A stretch of 14,989 bases of DNA, from assembly GCA_030054245.1 (NCBI GenBank), contig JASGCH010000013.1, forward strand, positions 1 to 14,989, read 5' to 3'. Shown piece by piece: positions 1 through 6,466 of the stretch (its first letter is position 1; each line of letters opens with the position of its first letter). Source of the DNA: Gammaproteobacteria bacterium. Its GTDB lineage: Bacteria > Pseudomonadota > Gammaproteobacteria > Burkholderiales > Burkholderiaceae_C. A program made the position numbers and the translations under genes. The notes beneath the pieces were generated by a model that was not told the origin of the DNA, made no database searches, and saw only the letters and a program-made list of their open reading frames with translations.

Positions 1-209
1 AACCAAGACTTGTCTAATCCATAGCGCACCCGCGCCTCATCAATAACCTGCAAACTCGCTTGATCTCCGAGCAACATGGCAATTGGATCGCCAGAGGCCA
101 AACGCGTGAGGATAAAAACCAAGAGGGATACCAAAAATAACACGGTAACCATCCCCAGTAGCCGCCCAACCAGCATCTGCAGAAATGGGTTTTGAATCGG
201 ATTTTTCAT
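1..209 (-). CDS. ABC transporter permease, DppB/OppB type (5' part only)
   Basis: The minus strand from 209 reads an open frame of 69 complete codons that continues off the left edge. It begins MKNPIQNPFLQMLVGRLLGM and continues with a hydrophobic segment (VTVLFLVSLLVFILTRL), then ASGDPIAMLLGD and a YGLDKSW stretch. This is the characteristic N-terminus of the first inner-membrane permease of peptide/nickel ABC importers: a short basic leader, transmembrane helix 1, then the GDP...G..A motif and a YGLD motif. The gene starts 72 bases downstream of the binding-protein stop on the same strand, which is the normal order (binding protein, then permease 1). Only helix 1 and the start of the periplasmic loop are visible, so the substrate cannot be inferred from this part. 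Confidence 0.85.
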   Translation of the reverse strand, partial: MKNPIQNPFLQMLVGRLLGMVTVLFLVSLLVFILTRLASGDPIAMLLGDQASLQVIDEARVRYGLDKSW

Positions 210-281
210 ACTGGAAAATCAAGCGCCCATTCAATAATCCCTTTCAAAGGGCTACCAAAATCAATCATTGTAGCACCCTTT

Positions 282-1835
282 TTATTTTAGTCCGGCGTTC
301 CAGAAAAACGGCCAGATTGAAGGTGTATAGCCATCTAACTTGGCAGAGCGGGCAGCCAAGCTACTAAATTTACCCACTTGAATATAGGGTACTTCGGTAT
401 AGACCACATTCTGCACATCACTCCACAGAGCGGCGCGTTTAGCAGGGTCAGTTTGGCTGTTAAAGGCACTCAAGACTTTGTTTTTCTCGGGTGTCTCCCA
501 CCAGCCTGGAGCACCACTGCCCAATTGCGGAGGTGAGAGCATTGGTTCCGGCAGTTGGCCTGAGTGCGTCATATAAATATCCCAAAGCTTAGAGTCTCCT
601 CGGCGTTGTATCAGTGTGGACCAATCGACCACCACCATTTCTGGTTTGAAGCCTGCCGCTTTAAGCTGTTCACTCATCACCTGCACCATGGTGTGGTGAA
701 ACTCATATTGGCGGCTGGTCAATAGGCGTATCGGCTCACCTTTATAGCCCGATTTTTCAGCCAATTCACGGGCGCGCTTGGCATCTTTTTGGTTGTAGTT
801 CTGCGTGCCAACTGTGGAATGAAACGGCGTACCAGGAGCAAAGTGTGCACCTTGTACTGTGTAAAAGCGTTTGTCGCCATACGCCGCTTCAAGCATATCG
901 GCTTCACCCAAAGCCAATTGTACCGCTTGACGCAAGCCTTGATTCATCATCACACCTTCCTTTGTATTGAACACCATGTAAGGAAAACCAAAGCCAGTGG
1001 TGATGATCGGTACCACATCGGCTCCTCCCTTTTCTAACCTTGGCAAGGCATCGGCGTTCAGTTGGTCAGCATAATGAAACTGCCCTGAAAGTGCACCTTC
1101 TACGCGGGTGTTGGCGTTGGGCACAGGGGTAAATCGTAGTTCGTCGAGAAATGCTTCGCGCTTGCCTGCGTAGCCAGACGGTACTTCACTGCGGCTACTG
1201 TATTGATCGTGGCGAACTAGCACCACGAATTGATCAGGGCGGCGTTCTTTGAATTTATACGGTCCAGTGCCGACAAATTGCGTCAAAGGGTTAGCGATGC
1301 TCTCTTTGGCCATGATTGCCGCCATGCCAGAAGGCAAGGCGAGTTGTGCTAGCAAGGAAGCATTGGGTGTTTTGAACTTCCATTCAATCGCGTGGCTACC
1401 TTTAGCCTCAAGGTTTACTGTACCAGAGGCCACGCTTTTGCCACGCGGAGCCAGCTCCATCCAGCGCTTCAGTGATAGCACCACATCTTGTGCGTCCAAA
1501 TCGCGCCCATTGTGTAGTTTCACGCCTTTGCGAATCGCGATCGTGCTCGTAAGACCATCACTCGAAACGCTCGGTAGCCCATCGGCGAGCATGGGCACAG
1601 CTTGCCATTTGCCATCAAATGTATAGAGCGTTTCATAGACATGCTGCATGATGGTGCCGACTAAATCGGCCGTCGAGGCCATTGGGTCTAAGCTTTGCGG
1701 CTCGCCGATCATGGCCAGATTGACCACTCCCCCTTTATTTGGGGTAGCCAAGGTGAATGGGCTCCACATGAGGCTCGAAGCCGATAGGGCTAAAGTTGAT
1801 AGCGCCAAAATGGCGCGACGGGAAAATACTTGCAT
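282..1835 (-). CDS. ABC transporter substrate-binding protein, family 5 (peptide/nickel type)
   Basis: A 517-residue periplasmic solute-binding protein of the SBP_bac_5 family (DppA/OppA/NikA-like), which delivers ligand to the permease encoded next. The N-terminus has SRRAIL at residues 5-10 followed by a hydrophobic stretch and a possible cleavage site near TLA-TP (about residue 31), so export is by Tat or Sec. Family hallmarks include GEPQSLDPMAS near the mature start, the ETLYTFDGKWQAVPMLADGLP region, the KGVKLHNGRDLDAQDVVLSLKR segment typical of DppA ('F.dG.plta.DVv.s..r'), and VGTGPYKFKE. Length fits the family. A GAGG ribosome-binding sequence precedes the ATG. It lies 32 bases behind the lactonase gene and 72 bases ahead of the permease, so all three are probably cotranscribed. 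Family 5 proteins bind peptides, opines, sugars or metals, and I cannot choose among these. Confidence 0.9.
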   Translation of the reverse strand: MQVFSRRAILALSTLALSASSLMWSPFTLATPNKGGVVNLAMIGEPQSLDPMASTADLVGTIMQHVYETLYTFDGKWQAVPMLADGLPSVSSDGLTSTIAIRKGVKLHNGRDLDAQDVVLSLKRWMELAPRGKSVASGTVNLEAKGSHAIEWKFKTPNASLLAQLALPSGMAAIMAKESIANPLTQFVGTGPYKFKERRPDQFVVLVRHDQYSSRSEVPSGYAGKREAFLDELRFTPVPNANTRVEGALSGQFHYADQLNADALPRLEKGGADVVPIITTGFGFPYMVFNTKEGVMMNQGLRQAVQLALGEADMLEAAYGDKRFYTVQGAHFAPGTPFHSTVGTQNYNQKDAKRARELAEKSGYKGEPIRLLTSRQYEFHHTMVQVMSEQLKAAGFKPEMVVVDWSTLIQRRGDSKLWDIYMTHSGQLPEPMLSPPQLGSGAPGWWETPEKNKVLSAFNSQTDPAKRAALWSDVQNVVYTEVPYIQVGKFSSLAARSAKLDGYTPSIWPFFWNAGLK

Positions 1836-1867
1836 GTTGTTACCTCTTGATGAAGAAAGAAGAATGA

Positions 1868-3133
1868 TTAAGCAGAAAAGGCTATGTCGGATGCACTACC
1901 CACCGCGACAAATTGCCCGGTAAATTGTACATCACCACCACGAACGCGAAATATGGTTACATTGTCACTTTGTTTATTATGACAAACATAGAGAAATTTC
2001 CCACTCGGATCAAGTTTGCAACTACGAGGATAATTACCTCGAGTCCACTCCTGACGCAAAAGTGTTGGTTCGCCAGATTGCGCGTTGATTGTGAAAATTG
2101 ATAAGGAATCATGAAGCCGGTTTAGCGAAACAAAATGCTTGCCGTCTGGTAACATACAAATACTAGAAGCATAACTAGTGCCTTTATAACCATTCGGTAG
2201 CGCTGAAGTTTCACGAATAAGTTCTAGTGCACCATCCCTCGCGCTATACCGAATAAAGGCAATGGAAGAGGCTTCTTCGTTGACCAAATAAATCCACTTT
2301 CCATTCGGATGAAAAACAAAATGCCTAGCTCCTGAACTTTCAGAAACGGCAACTGATGTGGGTTGACTCAGAATACCGCTATTTCGGTCGAATTTGTAAG
2401 CAATCAAACGATCCAATCCCAAATCAGCCACTAAAACAAAATTTCCTTCAGGATCCGATTGCACCATGTGAGCGTGCGGCCCGTCGTGGTCACTAGTGGC
2501 AAACCCCTCATGTGATTTTGCCATGGCTGGGACCACATCTGCTCCATGCTTACAAGGAGTTGCCACACCACAGGCATCGACATCTTGATAGACTACTAAG
2601 GTTCGATTTATGTCAAAGGTTCCGTCTGTTTGCAAAGCGATCACAGAAACATCTCCGCTGAAATAATTGGCTGTGAATAGAAACCGCCCATCAGGGTGAA
2701 CGCTTACATAGCATGGACCTTTGCCACCACAAGGCATTTCACTCACAAACGACAATGCACCATTTTCCTTTATACGAAAGACAGAGACAGAACCAGTCTC
2801 AAATTCATTGGCAGCGTACAACAAAGGCAGTTTTGGATGACGGGCTAGTGCCGCTGGATTGCGTTGCTTTGCGGTATCACCCAAAGCGCTCAAGACAGCT
2901 AGGGGTTCTTCTGCAATTGAACTCAATGCACCTGTCTTTTGATTCACAACAAACTGGTGAACGCCCAGTCCTCGTCCACCACGCCAAGGTTTGCCACCAT
3001 CTGTATAAGTTCCAATATAAGCAAAAATCCCTTTAGAGGTAGCAGAAAATGCTGGAACCGCATTCAGCCCAAGTAACCCAACGCTGGCCGTTGCAATACC
3101 CAATTTAACAAAATCACGGCGATTGGAATTCAT
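1868..3133 (-). CDS. Tat-exported beta-propeller lactonase-family protein
   Basis: A 421-residue protein of the seven-bladed beta-propeller lactonase family (the Pgl/YbhE fold). Residues 4-10 (NRRDFVK) form a strong twin-arginine motif followed by a hydrophobic stretch and a likely cleavage after PAFSA (about residue 31), so the mature protein should be periplasmic and already folded on export. Repeating blade motifs are visible: YIGTYTDGG, the YVSVHPDGRFLFTANYFSGDV stretch, HMVQSDPEGNFVLVADLGLDR, HFVFHPNGKWIYLVNEEAS, and CKLDPSGKFLYVCHNKQSDNV. It is longer than E. coli Pgl (331 residues) even without the signal, owing in part to an insertion around CGVATPCKHGADVV. A periplasmic location argues against a pentose-phosphate role. 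Linkage to an ABC importer suggests hydrolysis or binding of an external compound, which is inference. An AGGA site lies 7 bases before the ATG. Confidence 0.85.
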   Translation of the reverse strand: MNSNRRDFVKLGIATASVGLLGLNAVPAFSATSKGIFAYIGTYTDGGKPWRGGRGLGVHQFVVNQKTGALSSIAEEPLAVLSALGDTAKQRNPAALARHPKLPLLYAANEFETGSVSVFRIKENGALSFVSEMPCGGKGPCYVSVHPDGRFLFTANYFSGDVSVIALQTDGTFDINRTLVVYQDVDACGVATPCKHGADVVPAMAKSHEGFATSDHDGPHAHMVQSDPEGNFVLVADLGLDRLIAYKFDRNSGILSQPTSVAVSESSGARHFVFHPNGKWIYLVNEEASSIAFIRYSARDGALELIRETSALPNGYKGTSYASSICMLPDGKHFVSLNRLHDSLSIFTINAQSGEPTLLRQEWTRGNYPRSCKLDPSGKFLYVCHNKQSDNVTIFRVRGGDVQFTGQFVAVGSASDIAFSA

Positions 3134-3167
3134 ATTTTTTCCTATTAGTTAATAATTTACATTTTAC

Positions 3168-3173
3168 ATTATA
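3168..3173 (-). promoter_or_regulatory. candidate -10 box for the lactonase-ABC transporter operon
   Basis: On the minus strand this reads TATAAT, about 35 bases before the lactonase start and in very AT-rich DNA. The hexamer 17 bases upstream (TTTTTC) is a poor -35 match, so the call rests mainly on the perfect -10 box, its position, and the fact that this is the only long untranscribed stretch ahead of a three-gene operon. Confidence 0.35.
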
Positions 3174-3284
3174 TTTTACGCAACTTTTTTGAAAAATTAG
3201 GGATTACCCGTATATTTATTTACTTTTTTTCGTAAAACCTGCAAGTGTGTTAAATTAACTTTAGGATAGTCTGATGACTACAGA

Positions 3285-3436
3285 AAGACTGTCGCACCAT
3301 CGGCTGGTGCCGCTTGGTGAGCGGTCATAATTACAAGGCTTCCGCGATCATCCCATCTTCATTTCCGAAGATGATCATGGTGAGTACCGCATAACGCAAT
3401 AATTTGACAACCGCTACACCAGCCGATGGTGCTCTT
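3285..3436 (+). repeat. intergenic palindromic repeat, copy R1
   Basis: This is the most regular copy. The left end is AAGACTGTCGCACC. GCACCATCGGCTGGTG (3294-3309) is the exact reverse complement of CACCAGCCGATGGTGC (3417-3432), giving a 16 bp terminal inverted repeat. Inside the left end is a hairpin, CCGCT-TGGTG-AGCGG (3310-3324), then the ACAAGGC box (3333-3339). The central hairpin is CATCTTC (3354-3360), loop ATTTCC, GAAGATG (3367-3373). A second box, GGTGAGTACCGCATAACGC (3379-3397), follows, then AATTTGACAACCGC (3401-3414). Positions 3402-3432 nearly match 7902-7932 in copy R5. It contains no coding frame of note and sits between divergent genes. Confidence 0.85.
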
Positions 3437-3559
3437 ATTTAGTGTATTTTTACCAAATACTATAGAAAAACCTTAGACCCTATTAAAATGCGAGGGTACT
3501 CATTGAACGATCGCGCATTATGAAACTGTTGCAAAGTGTAAAGGTCTCATAATGAAGCT

Positions 3560-3631
3560 GGTTGCGCGAACGCTCTAGCCTTGTACTTTTGGTTGCTCAT
3601 CTGGGTGGTAAGTCCGATGGTGCAAAGGTCT
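3560..3631 (-). repeat. intergenic repeat, partial reversed copy R2
   Basis: Read on the minus strand from 3631, this begins AGACCTTTGCACCATCGGAC, then a TGAGC...AAAGTACAAGGC core (core at 3578-3590), then a GCGTTCGCGCAACC tail. That matches the 'ACAAGGC end' of copies R1, R5 and R8, with a degenerate terminal hairpin. The opposite half is not clearly recognisable. The 8-base inverted repeat at 3516-3554 may be part of it. The copy overlaps the upstream part of the open frame leading into the Sel1 gene. Confidence 0.6.
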
Positions 3632-3669
3632 ATTATCGCGAGGAATGGTTTTTGTTGGGGCTTAAATTC

Positions 3670-4197
3670 ATGATCATTATGCTACTTATTGTGCGAGGCA
3701 TCCTATCTATTTTAGGAATAAGTTTATTACTGGCAAAGTTAGGGTTCGCTAACTCTTTGGGGATTGTTTATCCGGATCATGAGTACCAAGCGTATTCACA
3801 GGCTAAAGGGTATTTTTATGGTAGCAAAAAGGATTTACCGCGCTCTTTAATTTGGTATAAAATATCTGCGTTAAGTGGTGATGTACGGGCTCAAACCATG
3901 CTGGCTATGATGTATGAGCAGGGGATCGGAACTCAGGTCAATTTGTCGGAAGCTAGGGAATGGTTTTATTTGGCGGCTTTACAGCAAAATAGTTATGCCA
4001 TGAATAAATTGGGTTATTACTATGAATTGGGCATAGGTGGCTTGCCTTACTCCATAGAGCAATCGGTTTTTTGGTGGAAGAAAGCCGCTAAACAAGGGCA
4101 CCGTGATGCAAAAATAGCCTTGTCTCAAATTTATCTGGACGGTTTGTACGACATACCCATCAATACGCAGTTAGCCATTTATGGGTTGACTAAATAG
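3670..4197 (+). CDS. small secreted Sel1-repeat protein
   Basis: A protein of about 175 residues with a signal peptide (a hydrophobic stretch following MIIMLLIVRGIL, probable cleavage after LGFA) and then about three Sel1-like TPR repeats. The repeats are seen as WYKISALSGDVRAQTMLAMM, YEQGIGTQVNLSEAREWFYL, and YYYELGIGGLPYSIEQSVFW followed by WWKKAAKQGHRDAKIALSQI. Sel1 repeats are protein-interaction scaffolds; no catalytic residues are visible. I start at the ATG at 3670 because GGGG lies 9 bases before it and a signal peptide follows. TTG at 3652 behind GAGG is an alternative. The longer frame from a TTG at 3562 is rejected because its first codons lie in repeat R2. The stop is 59 bases before the nucleotidyltransferase gene. 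The biological role is unknown. Confidence 0.75.
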   Translation: MIIMLLIVRGILSILGISLLLAKLGFANSLGIVYPDHEYQAYSQAKGYFYGSKKDLPRSLIWYKISALSGDVRAQTMLAMMYEQGIGTQVNLSEAREWFYLAALQQNSYAMNKLGYYYELGIGGLPYSIEQSVFWWKKAAKQGHRDAKIALSQIYLDGLYDIPINTQLAIYGLTK

Positions 4198-4256
4198 TTA
4201 AAAAACTGGCTTACTCACATTCTCAGTTGCCAGGTTACACAAAGCAGTAAATAGAG

Positions 4257-5015
4257 ATGAATAGATTTCCAGTTGTAAATTCAAATACTTGCCAAGCCAT
4301 TATTCTAGCCGCTGGTAGAGGTGAAAGAATGCGTCCTTTGACAGATTCCATTCCAAAACCCATGATAGAAGTATGGGGTCGCCCCCTAATTGGTTGGCAT
4401 CTTAGGGCTTTGGTCAAAGCCGGCATTCGGAATGTTATGATTAATGTAGCTTGGTTAGAAGATGTAATATCTGAACAGATAGGTGCGGTTTATAACTGTG
4501 AGTATGGTAAGCTAAATGTGTATTATTCACGAGAGTTTAGGGATTTTGGTTATGCCCTAGAAACTGCTGGTGGTGTTTATCGCGTATTACCCAAGCTTGA
4601 CCCCATTTTTTGGATTATATCCGCTGATATTTTTGTACCCCAATTTGAGTTTATACTAGATTCTCAATTTATCGATTCGGAATATAAAGCCAAATTATGG
4701 TTAGTTGCTAATCCTAAACATTTACCCGAAGGCAATTTTTGGTACCATCCCCAAACGGGTGCTTTGTCTGAATATGAACAAAGTCAATGCCGGCGACTAA
4801 CTTATTCGGGGATAGGTCTTTTTAAAAAAGAATTTTTTACACAAGCCAATTGTTCTATAGAAAGTGGAAATTTTTCAGGGAAAATCCTAAAGTTAGCCGC
4901 ACTATTTAACTATTGGATAAGATCGATTATTTCTGAGGAATATCTTAAGGGTTGGGAGGATGTCGGAACCCTAGATAGACTAGATAAATTGGCAGTTAAA
5001 TCCATTGACGGTTAA
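4257..5015 (+). CDS. murU: MurU-like sugar-1-phosphate nucleotidyltransferase
   Basis: A 252-residue NTP_transferase-fold enzyme that should join a nucleoside triphosphate to a sugar 1-phosphate. The nucleotide-binding signature LAAGRGERMRPLTD is at residues 17-30 and the substrate-side lysine is in PKPM (33-36). ETAGGV is near 102-107, a metal aspartate is likely D124 in SADIF, and the C-terminal metal motif WEDVGT is at 233-238. Overall order and length fit the MurU family (N-acetylmuramate-1-phosphate uridylyltransferase of the peptidoglycan recycling shortcut). The usual family form at the first metal site is close to NGD, so SAD here is slightly unusual. The partner kinase gene amgK, often adjacent, is not in the window, so mannose-1-phosphate guanylyltransferase or a related sugar specificity remains possible. 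Codon use is AT-rich like its plus-strand neighbours. Confidence 0.75.
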   Translation: MNRFPVVNSNTCQAIILAAGRGERMRPLTDSIPKPMIEVWGRPLIGWHLRALVKAGIRNVMINVAWLEDVISEQIGAVYNCEYGKLNVYYSREFRDFGYALETAGGVYRVLPKLDPIFWIISADIFVPQFEFILDSQFIDSEYKAKLWLVANPKHLPEGNFWYHPQTGALSEYEQSQCRRLTYSGIGLFKKEFFTQANCSIESGNFSGKILKLAALFNYWIRSIISEEYLKGWEDVGTLDRLDKLAVKSIDG

Positions 5016-5033
5016 ATCCTTGTTGTTAAAAAC

Positions 5034-5262
5034 CGTTGTGCCTTTGTTTCACATGGCCCTAGACGGCTAGGCGTTATAGCAGTTCAGCGCTCATGGTGTT
5101 TTCGGGTTGATCGTGATCCGCATTGTCAAATGGCGCCGTTATGCGGCTCATTCCTAGATGGATACACAATAAATTCCGCTGGTGTGCGAATCTTGCGTTT
5201 GGTAATTTAGCAGTGCAGTTGCGGTGAAACCACGGCACCAGCCAATGGTGCCACAGTCTTTG
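5034..5262 (-). repeat. intergenic palindromic repeat, reversed copy R3
   Basis: The right end, GGCACCAGCCAATGGTGCC plus ACAGTCTTTG (5234-5262), is the reverse complement of the R1 left end; it also forms its own 7 bp hairpin (GGCACCA-GCCAA-TGGTGCC). Inward lie GGTAATTT (a decayed form of the CCTTGTAATTT core, 5201-5208), AATTCCGCTGGTGTGCGAA (5172-5190, shared with R6), and CATTGTCAAATGGCGCCGTT continuing into ATGCGG (5121-5146), which is the reversed second box of R1. A hairpin CCTAG-ACGG-CTAGG occurs at 5058-5071. The left boundary near AACCGTTGTGCC is decayed and approximate. Confidence 0.65.
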
Positions 5263-5270
5263 ATATAATA

Positions 5271-5436
5271 CCTAGGTGTGCAGTGAGGTCAAAGTCTTTG
5301 TACAAGGCTTTTGCATCCCTTTTCAAAGAGACCTATACTGCTTAATTACGGCGTTATGCGGTTCACCCAGATACCAATTCGGTTGGTGATAACCTATCGA
5401 CTGCGTAATTATGGCAAGTTCGTGGTGCAACGCTCG
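5271..5436 (+). repeat. intergenic repeat copy R4, mosaic, with long hairpin
   Basis: It starts with GTGAGGTCAAAG and the TACAAGGC core (ACAAGGC at 5302-5308) in plus orientation. The second box appears reversed, GCGTTATGCGGTTCACC (5351-5367), so this copy looks rearranged or composite. TAATTACG (5343-5350) and CGTAATTA (5404-5411) are an exact 8 bp inverted repeat enclosing GGTT/AACC and ACCAA-TTCGG-TTGGT pairings, a potential 69-base nested hairpin. The right end GGTGCAACGCTCG (5424-5436) resembles the family terminus. It ends 38 bases before the desaturase start, so it would lie in that gene's leader or promoter. Confidence 0.55.
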
Positions 5437-5474
5437 TATAAAAGGTTCTTGGTAAATGACCGCAAGGAGTTAAT

Positions 5475-6464
5475 ATGGTTGCAGTATCTCAAAATTTTGT
5501 GATGCAGGAGACATACATAGAAGATGTTCAGAAAGATCTCCTACGCCAACGCTCAGATTTTGTTGGCATATATTTGGTCTTGCATGCTTGGTTGGTGATT
5601 GTCCTTGCTATGGTCTTATTTGTAGTTTTACCCAACCCTATCACTTACCTCCTGTCGGTTGGTTTGATAGCGGGTAGGCAACTTGGGTTGGCTATCTTGA
5701 TGCACGATGCGGCGCATAGATCGCTTTGTAAAAGTAAAAAATTGAATGATTTTATGGGGCGTTTTTTGTGTGGAAGTCCACTAGGCGCGAGTTTGTATGG
5801 GTATAGAAATTATCACTTAAAGCACCACCAATTTACCCAATCTAAAGAAGACCCTGATTGGGAACTGTCCGCTCCCTTTCCCATTCATAAAAAAAGTTTT
5901 TGGCGTAAAGTTGCACGGGATTTATCGGGTATCACGGCTTATCAACTGCGGTTATTGGGTTGGAAGATGAGCTTTGGGAAAGAGGGGAGTTGGTGGCAAA
6001 GGTGGCATACTTTCTGGCGAAATGAACGGGATTTTATTGTTTTAAATGCGGTTATTTTTGTCGTTTTGTATATTTTTCAGAACCCTTTATTATATTTAAC
6101 ATTGTGGATAGTGCCATTATTTACAGTGTATCAGCTTATAAGTCGCATCAGAAATATTGCTGAGCATGCCGTAGTATCAGACAATACCGACCCCTTGAGA
6201 AACACACGCACGACTCTGACCAATGTCTTTACCAGATGTTTTTTGGCACCCTATTGGGTTAATTACCATCTGGAACATCATTTATTTGCTTATACCCCAT
6301 GCTGGAAACTTCCTTTAGCACACAAGTTTTTGAAACAAAATGGCTGGCATCCGAAAATGGAAATTTCTCCTAATTATCTACAAGTCATTCAAAAAGCTAC
6401 TTCTAGACAAGACGATGTGACCGAGGGTCGAGGATCTAGGAATCGTCGAAAATTTGATATTTAA
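5475..6464 (+). CDS. membrane fatty acid desaturase
   Basis: A 329-residue integral-membrane di-iron desaturase, which inserts a double bond into an acyl chain using O2 and an electron donor. The three histidine clusters are HDAAH (residues 77-81), HLKHH (114-118) and HLEHH (265-269), with an additional EH in NIAEHAV (227-233). All are appropriate metal ligands for the family. Hydrophobic segments occupy about residues 30-53, 56-75, 188-202 and 203-222. The C-terminal tail is hydrophilic and basic. The start is set by AAGGAG five bases upstream. The next gene begins two bases after the stop, so the pair is translationally close. Regiochemistry and substrate (phospholipid acyl, acyl-CoA or another lipid) cannot be read from the sequence. 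Confidence 0.88.
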   Translation: MVAVSQNFVMQETYIEDVQKDLLRQRSDFVGIYLVLHAWLVIVLAMVLFVVLPNPITYLLSVGLIAGRQLGLAILMHDAAHRSLCKSKKLNDFMGRFLCGSPLGASLYGYRNYHLKHHQFTQSKEDPDWELSAPFPIHKKSFWRKVARDLSGITAYQLRLLGWKMSFGKEGSWWQRWHTFWRNERDFIVLNAVIFVVLYIFQNPLLYLTLWIVPLFTVYQLISRIRNIAEHAVVSDNTDPLRNTRTTLTNVFTRCFLAPYWVNYHLEHHLFAYTPCWKLPLAHKFLKQNGWHPKMEISPNYLQVIQKATSRQDDVTEGRGSRNRRKFDI

Positions 6465-6466
6465 TT

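Larger units (their letters stand above)
3134..3669. other. gene-free divergent intergenic region with two repeat copies
   Basis: This 536-base stretch separates the minus-strand lactonase operon from the plus-strand Sel1 gene. Positions 3134-3284 are AT-rich and hold the candidate lactonase promoter. Repeat R1 fills 3285-3436. An AT-rich spacer follows with a weak inverted repeat (3440-3449 with 3455-3462). Positions 3516-3523 (CATTATGA) and 3547-3554 (TCATAATG) form an exact 8-base inverted repeat with a 23-base loop. A reversed partial repeat, R2, covers 3560-3631. I see no supportable gene here; the open frame crossing 3562-3669 is repeat DNA. Confidence 0.7.
5016..5474. other. gene-free region between nucleotidyltransferase and desaturase, filled by repeats
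   Basis: This 459-base stretch carries repeat copies R3 (about 5034-5262) and R4 (about 5271-5436) back to back. Only short unassigned stretches remain at either end. A TATAAT at 5264-5269 lies at the right edge of R3 without a recognisable -35 box. An AAGGAG ribosome-binding site at 5464-5469 belongs to the desaturase gene. No credible small gene was found. Confidence 0.7.

Noticed and set aside
282..1923. Open frames opposite the ABC binding protein, such as 1249-1626 and 1648-1923 on the plus strand
   Set aside because: They are antisense to a well-supported gene and show no recognisable protein features.
3562..3669. Long form of the Sel1 gene starting at TTG 3562
   Set aside because: The added segment overlaps repeat R2, lacks a good ribosome-binding site, and would place residues ahead of an evident signal peptide.
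5264..5269. TATAAT as a promoter -10 box at the edge of R3
   Set aside because: No -35-like hexamer occurs at 16-18 bases upstream; the sequence there is the repeat terminus.
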